5,749 bases of DNA from Firmicutes bacterium UBA6648 (lineage in GTDB: Bacteria; Bacillota; Clostridia; Peptostreptococcales; Anaerovoracaceae): the NCBI GenBank assembly GCA_002455605.1, contig DKLE01000228.1:1-5749 (forward strand), in the 5' to 3' direction. The notes under the pieces were generated by a model that had not been told where the DNA came from, made no database searches, and was given only the letters and a program-made list of their open reading frames with translations. Positions within the stretch are counted from its first letter, which is position 1, and the number at the start of each line of letters is the position of its first letter. The position numbers were made by a program, and so were the translations under genes. Below are positions 1 to 5,028 of this stretch, one piece after another.

Positions 1-669
1 CCGGGAACGATGGGAAGTCTTCGCTATACCCAAAGCGAATTAAATGAATTTGTAACGGAATGTTACAATAATAATCTGCAGCTATCCTTATATACTATTG
101 GAGACAGGGCTATCGGCGCTGCCCTGAAGGCTCATGAGTATGCGCTTTATCAAACTGGTGTCACAGGCCTGCGACACAGGCTGGAACACGTAGAGCTTGC
201 TAATCCAGAGCATATACGTCAGGCGAAGGAAATGGGCATTATTTTTTCCATGAATCCTACGTATGAAACCTATTGGGGCGGATCGGAAAAGATGTATTCC
301 CGACGGCTGGGTAAAAACTATGTTAAAACCAATATGTTTAGAGAAATTATCGATCAAGGCGTTTGTCTTGTGGGTGGATCAGACAGCGATATAACGGAAT
401 ACAATCCGATGATCGGTATTGCCGCTGCGGTGAATCATCCTGTTAAACAGCATCGAATCAGCGTATATGAGGCACTGGAAATGTACACCTGCAAAGCGGC
501 ATATGCTATATTTGAAGAGAAGCAGAAAGGAACACTGGAAGTAGGGAAGAACGCAGATGTTATTTTGCTGGATCAGGATATTCTTTCAACGCCGCATGAG
601 TTATTGGATAAGATTAAAGTAATAGCCACCATTAAATCAGGAGATATTATTTATAATAGCCTGGGCTGA
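1..669 (+). CDS. YtcJ-like amidohydrolase (amidohydrolase family 3), 3' part only
   Basis: This is the C-terminal 222 codons of a metal-dependent amidohydrolase; the reading frame is open to the window edge, so the true start lies upstream. What is visible is the second half of the TIM barrel and the returning C-terminal beta-sandwich: the IGDRA segment (fragment residues 33-37), RHRLEH with its His at 63, the SMNPT segment at 83-87, GGSD with Asp at 128, then the family-typical ending 'GTLEVGKNADVILLD'. The family hydrolyses amide or related C-N bonds in the cytoplasm, but the substrate cannot be predicted here. Oddly, the His that normally precedes IGDRA (HAIGDRA, a metal ligand in the family as I recall it) is Tyr31, and the His usual after the QPT segment is Tyr88. 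The protein may therefore have altered or lost metal chemistry. It ends 22 bp before the regulator start, suggesting co-transcription. Confidence 0.85.
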   Translation, partial: PGTMGSLRYTQSELNEFVTECYNNNLQLSLYTIGDRAIGAALKAHEYALYQTGVTGLRHRLEHVELANPEHIRQAKEMGIIFSMNPTYETYWGGSEKMYSRRLGKNYVKTNMFREIIDQGVCLVGGSDSDITEYNPMIGIAAAVNHPVKQHRISVYEALEMYTCKAAYAIFEEKQKGTLEVGKNADVILLDQDILSTPHELLDKIKVIATIKSGDIIYNSLG

Positions 670-678
670 ATACAGAAT

Positions 679-683
679 GGAAG
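679..683 (+). promoter_or_regulatory. Ribosome binding site deciding the regulator start
   Basis: GGAAG lies 8 nt before the ATG at 692. It lies inside the short extension that would be coding if translation began at 677, so the later ATG is favoured. Confidence 0.55.
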
Positions 684-691
684 TAGTAATT

Positions 692-1822
692 ATGCTGAAT
701 CTTTATTTCTTAGGAAAAACAAGAATCGAATACAATGGCAAAAGTGTGGTAGAGAGCTTTAGAAATAAAACCATTGCTTTAATTTGTTTGCTTGTTATAA
801 ATCGGGATAAATATTTAAGCAGGGAAAGGATACTGGATTATCTTTGGCCCGACAGCACCGAGGAAGCCGCTAAAAATAACCTGAGGTATAATCTGTGGCT
901 AATCAAAAAAACCATCGGAGCAAACGAAAATAGTGAAGAGTTTTTGTTTATAGACAAAGAACATTGCGGAGTTAACATGAATTATAGCTTCCAATGTGAT
1001 ATTTTGGACATTATGAGTTTTAAGCCTCAGGAATCCAATTCCATTGAGAGTTTATTGAAACTGAAAAATATGTTTATGGGAGAATTCTTAGAGGGATGCT
1101 ATTATAACAATTGCGATGATTTTAATGAAATCATTATTTTCGAGAGAACTCGTTTTGAAAACTTCCGAGTGCAGATACTAAAACGATTAGAAGAGCTATA
1201 TGAAGAGGAAGGCAATACGGAGGAAGGTTTAAATATTCTGAAAGAAATTTTAGATATCGAACCCTATGATGAAGATGTGGCGGCGAAAGTTATCAATCTG
1301 TATATGAAAATCGGAAATCGAGCCTCAGGGATTATGTTTTATAATTCATTTCGTGACAGATTAGCCGGCAGACTTGGAATTCAACCTTCTGAAAAACTGA
1401 GAAAAAAATACGAGGAACTGAAACAGAGCCAAGAACCAAATTCTCTGCAGAAGGATTCCCAAGAGGTGCGAATACAGACAATTTGCATTAACGAGGTTCA
1501 ATATTTCTGGATGGCAGATGTGACAGGCAAGCTTTTTGAACAAAAACAGCTGGCCTGTGAAAAAAGGCTGAATGAACAGATGCTCCGTGCTCTGGGGCAT
1601 ATTCGCCCGGAGATTTTATCAGGCATAAAAACTGACAGCAATGCAGAAATACCCGATGTTCAGATCGTGAACGCATTTATTCATTTAATCTTAGATATAT
1701 GCAAGGATTATAAGCTGACTATTTTGGTTACAGGGATGGAAGATATGGATGCTGTATCGGCCGGTGTTTCAAAATATTTAAAGAGCAGCAGAATAGCGGA
1801 CTTAAACATACTGGAGAACTGA
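692..1822 (+). CDS. SARP/BTAD-type transcriptional regulator
   Basis: A 376-residue cytoplasmic DNA-binding protein. Residues 1-95 form an OmpR/PhoB-like winged helix (LNLYFLG start, then FRNKTIALICLLVINRDKY and the LWPD....NNLRYNLWLIKK recognition region typical of the SARP/BTAD family). Residues 100-247 are the all-helical bacterial transcriptional activator domain, with TPR-like helices ending in the usual 'RLGIQPSEKLRKKYEEL'. Residues 260-376 are not a standard domain. They contain 'LTILVTGMEDMD' (342-353), which resembles a Walker B strand of the STAND/AAA modules that often follow BTAD, but no P-loop is present. I chose the ATG at 692 because GGAAG at 679-683 sits 8 nt upstream and the family pattern starts there. 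An in-frame ATG at 677 has no ribosome binding site. It probably regulates the upstream amidohydrolase operon or a nearby locus (inference). Confidence 0.85.
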   Translation: MLNLYFLGKTRIEYNGKSVVESFRNKTIALICLLVINRDKYLSRERILDYLWPDSTEEAAKNNLRYNLWLIKKTIGANENSEEFLFIDKEHCGVNMNYSFQCDILDIMSFKPQESNSIESLLKLKNMFMGEFLEGCYYNNCDDFNEIIIFERTRFENFRVQILKRLEELYEEEGNTEEGLNILKEILDIEPYDEDVAAKVINLYMKIGNRASGIMFYNSFRDRLAGRLGIQPSEKLRKKYEELKQSQEPNSLQKDSQEVRIQTICINEVQYFWMADVTGKLFEQKQLACEKRLNEQMLRALGHIRPEILSGIKTDSNAEIPDVQIVNAFIHLILDICKDYKLTILVTGMEDMDAVSAGVSKYLKSSRIADLNILEN

Positions 1823-1844
1823 AAAAATTAAGATTATTCAGACC

Positions 1845-1895
1845 ATCGAGTAAGACGGAGATAACGCCATTATCTTTATCTTGCTCGATTTTTTT
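1845..1895 (+). terminator. Intrinsic terminator after the regulator gene
   Basis: An 11-bp stem pairs 1845-1855 with 1879-1889 (one G-U), and a second perfect 6-bp stem, 1859-1864 with 1870-1875, sits inside it. A run of seven T follows the outer stem on the + strand. It lies 22 bp after the stop codon of the regulator and closes that transcription unit. Confidence 0.85.
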
Positions 1896-1962
1896 ATTGC
1901 CGATTTTATATGGACGCATGGAATCCTGTTGAGACACTTTAGAAAAGCTGTAACTTTCTTCA

Positions 1963-1990
1963 TTGACAATTAGTATACTGTAACGATAAT
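1963..1990 (+). promoter_or_regulatory. Sigma-A-like promoter of the alpha/beta hydrolase gene
   Basis: The -35 box TTGACA (1963-1968, perfect) and the -10 box GATAAT (1985-1990, 5 of 6) are separated by 16 bp. The predicted start of transcription is around 1997, just before the ribosome binding site, so the leader is very short. The spacer contains the 8-bp perfect palindrome AGTATACT (1972-1979), which could be part of an operator. Confidence 0.7.
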
Positions 1991-1999
1991 AAATTTAAC

Positions 2000-2004
2000 G
2001 GAGG
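2000..2004 (+). promoter_or_regulatory. Ribosome binding site supporting a GTG start
   Basis: A perfect GGAGG is 7 nt upstream of the GTG at 2012. This strong site supports the non-ATG start. Confidence 0.8.
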
Positions 2005-2011
2005 TATAAAG

Positions 2012-2824
2012 GTGGAATATTATATAAATGTGGAACCTAATGTATACATTTACGTAGAGGATATTAATCCTACAGGAAGAAAAACCATTTTATTCATTCA
2101 CGGATGGCCTGCAAATCACAATCTTTTTGAGTATCAGTATGATCAGCTTCCAAAACAGGGATACCGGTGCATTGGCCTGGACCTCAGGGGCTTTGGGCAG
2201 TCGTCAAGGCCATGGAGCGGTTACAATTATAATCGGTTGGCGGATGATATCCGGGCTGTGGTAGATGAGCTGCAGCTGAGAGATTTTACACTGGGCGGAC
2301 ATTCTACAGGAGGCGGGATAGCTATTCGGTATATGGCCAGACATAAAGGATACGGGGTATCAAAGCTGGCACTCTTTGCGGCAGCAGCACCCAGCTTGGT
2401 TCAGCGGCCGAATTTTCCGTACGGACTGCCGGAGCAGGATGTGCTCAATATTATCCAAGATACATATGAGAATCGTCCGAATATGCTGAGAGGCTTCGGT
2501 GATTTGATTTTTCATAATTATGTTACACCGTCTCTTTCCGATTGGGTTTTTAACCTGGGGCTTCAGGCTTCCAGCTGGGCGACCGCCGAAATTGCCAATA
2601 CATGGCTGCATGAAGAGCTATTTAACGATTTGACAGAAATCCAAGTTCCTACGTTGATTTTGCATGGATTGGATGACAAGGTGTGCCTTTTCCCGCTGGC
2701 AATGGCTCAGAAGAGAGCAATTTCTGATGCAGAGCTTATACCATTTGAAGCTTGTGGGCATTTTTTGTTTTATGATCAATTAAAAAGGTTCAATAAAGAA
2801 CTGGTGGACTTTATTGAGAGGTAG
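2012..2824 (+). CDS. Alpha/beta-fold hydrolase, haloperoxidase-like
   Basis: A 270-residue cytoplasmic serine hydrolase with no signal peptide, complete for its family (about 270-280 residues). Visible motifs in order: the oxyanion-hole HGW at 30-32 after strand 'TILFIHGW'; 'GLDLRGFGQSSRP' (55-67); the nucleophile elbow GHSTGG with Ser98; a helical cap around 135-205; 'LILHGLDDKV' giving the catalytic Asp222 (or Asp221); and 'CGHF' giving His250. The complete Ser-Asp-His triad predicts an active enzyme. The closest family is the cofactor-free chloroperoxidase/arylesterase group, but those usually have GFSMGG at the elbow, so substrate and any perhydrolase activity are unknown. It starts at GTG behind a strong GGAGG, has its own promoter and terminator-like hairpin, and appears to be monocistronic. 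Confidence 0.88.
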   Translation: MEYYINVEPNVYIYVEDINPTGRKTILFIHGWPANHNLFEYQYDQLPKQGYRCIGLDLRGFGQSSRPWSGYNYNRLADDIRAVVDELQLRDFTLGGHSTGGGIAIRYMARHKGYGVSKLALFAAAAPSLVQRPNFPYGLPEQDVLNIIQDTYENRPNMLRGFGDLIFHNYVTPSLSDWVFNLGLQASSWATAEIANTWLHEELFNDLTEIQVPTLILHGLDDKVCLFPLAMAQKRAISDAELIPFEACGHFLFYDQLKRFNKELVDFIER

Positions 2825-2857
2825 TGTTCCGTTGGCGTATGGAAATTAAATAGAAAT

Positions 2858-2888
2858 AAAAAACTCCAATCCCTCAGCGGATTGGAGT
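2858..2888 (-). terminator. Terminator of the lipoprotein gene, possibly bidirectional
   Basis: A perfect 10-bp stem (2863-2872 with 2879-2888) encloses a 6-nt loop. Read on the minus strand it is followed by six T (2858-2863 on the complement), a classic terminator 13 bp beyond the lipoprotein stop codon. On the plus strand the stem is followed only by TAATCTTTT, so it may weakly terminate the convergent hydrolase transcript as well. Confidence 0.85.
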
Positions 2889-2901
2889 AATCTTTTGATT
2901 G

Positions 2902-3537
2902 CTATTGAGGTGCATCGATAGCTGATTCCGTCACGATGGCAGTTGTATCCCCATTGGCCTGTACAGCTCCATCTGTGCCCGTATCTTCAGTTACACCGAA
3001 TTTCTTGTCAAAAGCTTCTTCTTTTAGAGCCAGCATTCCGTCGGCTTTATCATAGCGTATAGAGGCTGCCCCATTTAAAGACGAAGCAAGCCATGTGAGA
3101 GACAGCTCTTGAATATTTCCCAGCTGTACATCTGCCGTACCTGCAATACTATTGGAATAATCCTGTATGATTTTCCGGCTGTCAGCAGGAGTGTATTTTC
3201 TGTTCCAGGTTATAATGGCGTATACCTTGTAAGCTTCTTCCTGTGAATTGTGAGCTTTCATAACAGTTAAGCTATCCAAGCTGCTGCCGTCTGTGCCGTT
3301 AATCAGCTGTTTGATTAAAAGTTCAATATTTTTTTCAGCAGGGTCAGAGGATGACAAAGAGGAACTTTCCGAACCCCCCGTATTGGGATTGGAAACGGAA
3401 GAACTACTGTCCTTATCAGAAGAAGAGCCGGATGCCTGGGCAAGACTGCCATCACCAAAGGTTTCAACATCATTCTTTCCGCAGGAGATTAGACTCAATA
3501 ATAATATGCATATAATAAATAATAAAAATTTTTTCAT
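2902..3537 (-). CDS. Ser-rich secreted lipoprotein of unknown function
   Basis: A 211-residue exported protein. Residues 1-19 are a lipoprotein signal peptide: two Lys after Met, a hydrophobic run, and the lipobox LISC with Cys19 as the predicted lipidated residue, so it should be anchored to the outer face of the membrane. Residues about 36-66 are a low-complexity Ser/Asp/Asn/Gly linker. Residues about 67-175 look like one compact domain of unrecognised family (Trp112 and Trp154 stand out), followed by a Thr/Asp/Ala-rich tail. The ATG at 3537 is chosen because GGAG sits 9 nt upstream; a longer reading from a TTG at 3552 would place that site inside the gene and disrupt the signal peptide start. 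It is transcribed divergently from the small membrane protein gene. Function is unknown. Confidence 0.85.
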   Translation of the reverse strand: MKKFLLFIICILLLSLISCGKNDVETFGDGSLAQASGSSSDKDSSSSVSNPNTGGSESSSLSSSDPAEKNIELLIKQLINGTDGSSLDSLTVMKAHNSQEEAYKVYAIITWNRKYTPADSRKIIQDYSNSIAGTADVQLGNIQELSLTWLASSLNGAASIRYDKADGMLALKEEAFDKKFGVTEDTGTDGAVQANGDTTAIVTESAIDAPQ

Positions 3538-3588
3538 AATAAAATTCTCCAATAATCGAATACTATTGCTAGGTTGTTTTTTAAGAAA

Positions 3589-3617
3589 ATCATACCAAAA
3601 ATATAGTAAATAGGTAA
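3589..3617 (-). promoter_or_regulatory. Candidate extended -10 promoter of the lipoprotein gene
   Basis: On the minus strand, TATGAT (3589-3594) is preceded by TGG, giving an extended -10 element. A poor -35 box TTACCT (3612-3617) lies 17 bp upstream. The -35 position overlaps the ribosome binding site of the divergent small gene. Confidence 0.4.
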
Positions 3618-3622
3618 GGTGG
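3616..3622 (+). promoter_or_regulatory. Ribosome binding site of the small membrane protein gene
   Basis: AAGGTGG, one mismatch from the ideal AAGGAGG, lies 5 nt before the ATG at 3628. It rules against an in-frame GTG at 3619, which would overlap it. Confidence 0.65.
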
Positions 3623-3627
3623 TAATT

Positions 3628-3813
3628 ATGAAAGAAAAACTATGGAAACGAACGATATACATTAATCTGATTTTAGCTGCGCTGGTCTATCTGCCTATTC
3701 TAATCCCTTTTTCAACATATATTACCGCTTATAGTTTTCTGTTTCAATTTGCGGTTTTGCATTTGCTGATTGTTACTGTTATGCTGTACAGCATTCACTG
3801 TATTGAAGAGTAA
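3628..3813 (+). CDS. Small two-helix membrane protein, function unknown
   Basis: A 61-residue hydrophobic protein with a basic N-terminus (KEKLWKR) followed by two predicted membrane segments, about residues 9-29 and 33-56, and a short acidic end (CIEE). The basic N-terminus predicts both ends in the cytoplasm. The loop between the helices is only a few residues. I do not recognise a family. The case for a real gene is the good ribosome binding site 5 nt before ATG, the coherent membrane topology, and a hairpin terminator directly after the stop codon. It stands alone between a divergent lipoprotein gene and a convergent PilZ gene, so context gives no role. Confidence 0.65.
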   Translation: MKEKLWKRTIYINLILAALVYLPILIPFSTYITAYSFLFQFAVLHLLIVTVMLYSIHCIEE

Positions 3814-3816
3814 AAG

Positions 3817-3853
3817 AAAAATGAAGCGCTTAATCCAAGCTGCTTCATTTTTT
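3817..3853. terminator. Bidirectional terminator between convergent genes
   Basis: An 11-bp perfect stem (3817-3827 with 3842-3852) is topped by a second 4-bp stem (3828-3831 with 3837-3840), with T3841 bulged. The plus strand ends in six T and the minus strand in five T, so it can serve both the small membrane protein gene and the PilZ gene, whose stop codons flank it. Confidence 0.85.
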
Positions 3854-3858
3854 ACCCT

Positions 3859-4548
3859 TTAGACAAAGCGGTCTCCGCCTCTGGATCCGCTGTTTATCAG
3901 CATTTCGCGCTGTTGGGCAAAAACAAGCCGGATTAACTGGTCAATTGTTTTTTCTTGAGCATCCACCCATTTTACCCGGTACTTATAATCCCAATTAGCT
4001 CTGGTTTGTGTAAAATTAATCCGGTCCAGTATTTCACAGTCAAATTCAAAATCACTGTCCCGAAATGAAAATTGAACAAGCAGCTTAGAACGAAGCAGAA
4101 TCTGATCGTTGCACATAAAGGCACAGCCGCCTCCGCTGAGATCCACTATTCTGCCGGAACGCTCCAGTACAGTATCCACGCCAGCTTCGCTTTTCGTAAT
4201 ATAAAATTTGAGATCCACGCTGACGGGTTGTCTGAAAAATTCTCTTCGCTGAGTAGTTTGAGGACCTGCTATAGCTTGAAATTTACAGGCGGATAAGTTA
4301 TCAAGCTTTTCCGTCCCAAGATAATTAATTATCCAGAGCATAATGCCCTCTGTGCCTTTGGCGTAAAGCTCGTAAGGCTGGTCTTTAAAGAACATAACAG
4401 GGCGCCCTGTTTCAGAAGATGGAATCATGGTAAAAAATGTGTTGTCAGAGACGATGTCTTGTATTTTGGTTTTGTAATAATGTTTTTTCAGCTCTCGGTC
4501 CGTAACACATATTTCCACTGAATCTAGTATATTTAAATTTGAAATCAT
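3859..4548 (-). CDS. PilZ-domain c-di-GMP-binding protein, YcgR-like
   Basis: A 229-residue cytoplasmic protein. Residues 1-95 are a beta-rich N-terminal domain like the YcgR/PilZN flagellar-brake domain. Residues about 100-215 are a PilZ domain with both c-di-GMP-binding signatures intact: RRxxxR at Arg101, Arg102 and Arg106, and DxSxxG at Asp136, Ser138 and Gly141. The family binds c-di-GMP and, in the two-domain YcgR/DgrA form, usually slows flagellar rotation; other outputs are possible, and no motility genes are seen here. The ATG at 4548 is chosen because GGAG lies 9 nt upstream; a longer frame beginning at TTG 4563 would read through that site. It is transcribed away from the hydrogenase-maturation genes and ends at a shared terminator. 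Confidence 0.9.
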   Translation of the reverse strand: MISNLNILDSVEICVTDRELKKHYYKTKIQDIVSDNTFFTMIPSSETGRPVMFFKDQPYELYAKGTEGIMLWIINYLGTEKLDNLSACKFQAIAGPQTTQRREFFRQPVSVDLKFYITKSEAGVDTVLERSGRIVDLSGGGCAFMCNDQILLRSKLLVQFSFRDSDFEFDCEILDRINFTQTRANWDYKYRVKWVDAQEKTIDQLIRLVFAQQREMLINSGSRGGDRFV

Positions 4549-4599
4549 TTTTTTACTCTCCAAGGTTGATAAAGGATCACTTTTAGTGTATGCTATTTA

Positions 4600-4628
4600 A
4601 TTCTATAATATCTATATAATGAAGTAAA
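4600..4628 (-). promoter_or_regulatory. Candidate promoter of the PilZ gene
   Basis: On the minus strand, TTTACT (4623-4628, 4 of 6) and TAGAAT (4600-4605, 5 of 6) are separated by 17 bp. This gives a leader of about 45 nt before the ATG at 4548. The -35 box lies inside one copy of a 10-bp direct repeat. Confidence 0.45.
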
Positions 4629-4684
4629 GTAATTTTCGCCAAAATTCGTTGCGATTCGTGGTTTTTTAAAATACATGAAGTAAA
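4619..4684 (+). repeat. 10-bp direct repeat ATGAAGTAAA between divergent promoters
   Basis: Identical copies occur at 4619-4628 and 4675-4684, with starts 56 bp apart. The first covers the -35 box of the PilZ promoter, and the second ends 6 bp before the -35 box of the hydrogenase-maturation promoter. It may be a shared regulator site, or chance in AT-rich DNA. Confidence 0.35.
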
Positions 4685-4688
4685 TTAC

Positions 4689-4705
4689 TGTTGATATATA
4701 CAACA
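4689..4705. promoter_or_regulatory. Inverted repeat over the -35 box, putative operator
   Basis: TGTTG and CAACA flank a 7-nt ATATATA centre and overlap the -35 box, where a bound repressor would block transcription. The outer TGTT/AACA half-sites recall the Rex redox-repressor site, but there are 9 nt between them where Rex sites, as I know them, have 8. The regulator is therefore unassigned. Confidence 0.4.
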
Positions 4706-4719
4706 AAGAATAATATAAT
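4691..4719 (+). promoter_or_regulatory. Sigma-A-like promoter for the TM1266-family/hydE operon
   Basis: TTGATA (4691-4696, 5 of 6) and a perfect TATAAT (4714-4719) are separated by exactly 17 bp. Transcription should begin near 4726, which leaves a leader of about 300 nt before the first gene. This is the best promoter match in the gap. A second TATAAT at 4787-4792 lacks a good -35 box. Confidence 0.7.
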
Positions 4720-4749
4720 AAACATAAGGACCAAACCTTTCTTTTGATA

Positions 4750-4894
4750 GAGACAGGTACAGACTGTTTTCGTCACAAAAGCTTATTATAATTTTTTGTT
4801 GTGTGTGATATTATTTGACGGAGGAGGCTATCTGAAAGGCGGCCCGAAAGAGATTCTGATGTTAATGCAAAAATGATGCGGAGACAGAAGACTG
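4750..4894 (+). repeat. Repeated GAGACAG...AGACTG motif in the leader
   Basis: GAGACAG then AGACTG occurs at 4750-4766 with a 4-nt gap and again at 4881-4894 with a 1-nt gap. In each copy CAG can pair with CTG across a short loop, so the leader may hold two related hairpins, as in tandem aptamers. The match is short and could be chance. Confidence 0.35.
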
Positions 4895-4932
4895 AAGGAA
4901 ATATTACTGACATCCGAAGGAAAAACTGAGGT

Positions 4933-4987
4933 GGAAGACGCAAAATACATAAGGCTGAACATGATTTTTTATTGATATGCGTCTTTT
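4933..4987 (+). promoter_or_regulatory. Predicted antiterminator pairing
   Basis: GGAAGACGCA (4933-4942) pairs with TGCGTCTTTT (4978-4987): eight Watson-Crick pairs and two G-U, enclosing 35 nt. It uses up the 5' arm of the downstream terminator, so the two structures cannot coexist. Confidence 0.5.
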
Positions 4988-5001
4988 TAGACGTATTTTT
5001 T
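4977..5001 (+). terminator. Intrinsic terminator inside the leader, before the TM1266-family gene
   Basis: An 8-bp stem (4977-4984 with 4989-4996, one G-U) with a TTTT loop is followed by six T. It stands 28 bp before the start codon of the next gene on the same strand, with no gene ending just upstream, which is the position expected of an attenuator. Confidence 0.75.
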
Positions 5002-5028
5002 ATTTGTATAAAACGATGAGAGGATGGA

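Larger units (their letters stand above)
4726..5001 (+). promoter_or_regulatory. Structured 5' leader with attenuator, candidate riboswitch
   Basis: This fills most of the gap between the pilZ promoter and the TM1266-family gene and holds no convincing gene. Predicted elements by eye: a helix closing 4736-4839 (CCTTTC 4736-4741 with GAAAGG 4834-4839, GATAG 4746-4750 with CTATC 4828-4832); within it a hairpin at 4751-4769 and a helix CGTCA 4771-4775 with TGACG 4816-4820, together a three-way junction; then a stem 4858-4864 with 4908-4914; then a terminator at 4977-5001 whose 5' arm can instead pair with 4933-4942. I could not match it to TPP, FMN, SAM, lysine, glycine, cobalamin, c-di-GMP-I or II, THF, purine, guanidine or T-box consensus motifs. 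The ligand, if any, is unknown. Confidence 0.55.

Noticed and set aside
3538..3552. Longer lipoprotein start at TTG
   Set aside because: The extension contains the GGAG ribosome binding site of the ATG at 3537 and would spoil the MKK signal peptide start.
3293..3613. 106-codon open frame on the plus strand
   Set aside because: It is the antisense of the lipoprotein gene; the acidic Ser/Glu/Leu stretch is only the complement of the Ser-rich linker.
4549..4563. Longer PilZ protein start at TTG
   Set aside because: The extension contains the GGAG ribosome binding site used by the ATG at 4548.
4787..4792. TATAAT as an alternative promoter for the hydrogenase-maturation genes
   Set aside because: No acceptable -35 box at 16-18 bp upstream, whereas 4691-4719 has both boxes at ideal spacing; it also lies inside the folded leader.
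4745..4833. Similarity to lysine riboswitch ends (GATAGAG at 5', GGCTATCT at 3')
   Set aside because: Only the closing-helix bases agree; the internal lysine-class conserved segments are missing and the enclosed region is too short for its five-helix junction.
4873..4929. 18-codon leader peptide starting ATG ATG
   Set aside because: No ribosome binding site precedes it and it has no run of one amino acid that would suggest translational attenuation.
4930..4960. GACGCAAA resembling part of the c-di-GMP-I riboswitch, tempting beside a PilZ gene
   Set aside because: The other conserved half (the CACAGGGCAAACC-type segment) is absent, and the PilZ gene is on the opposite strand.
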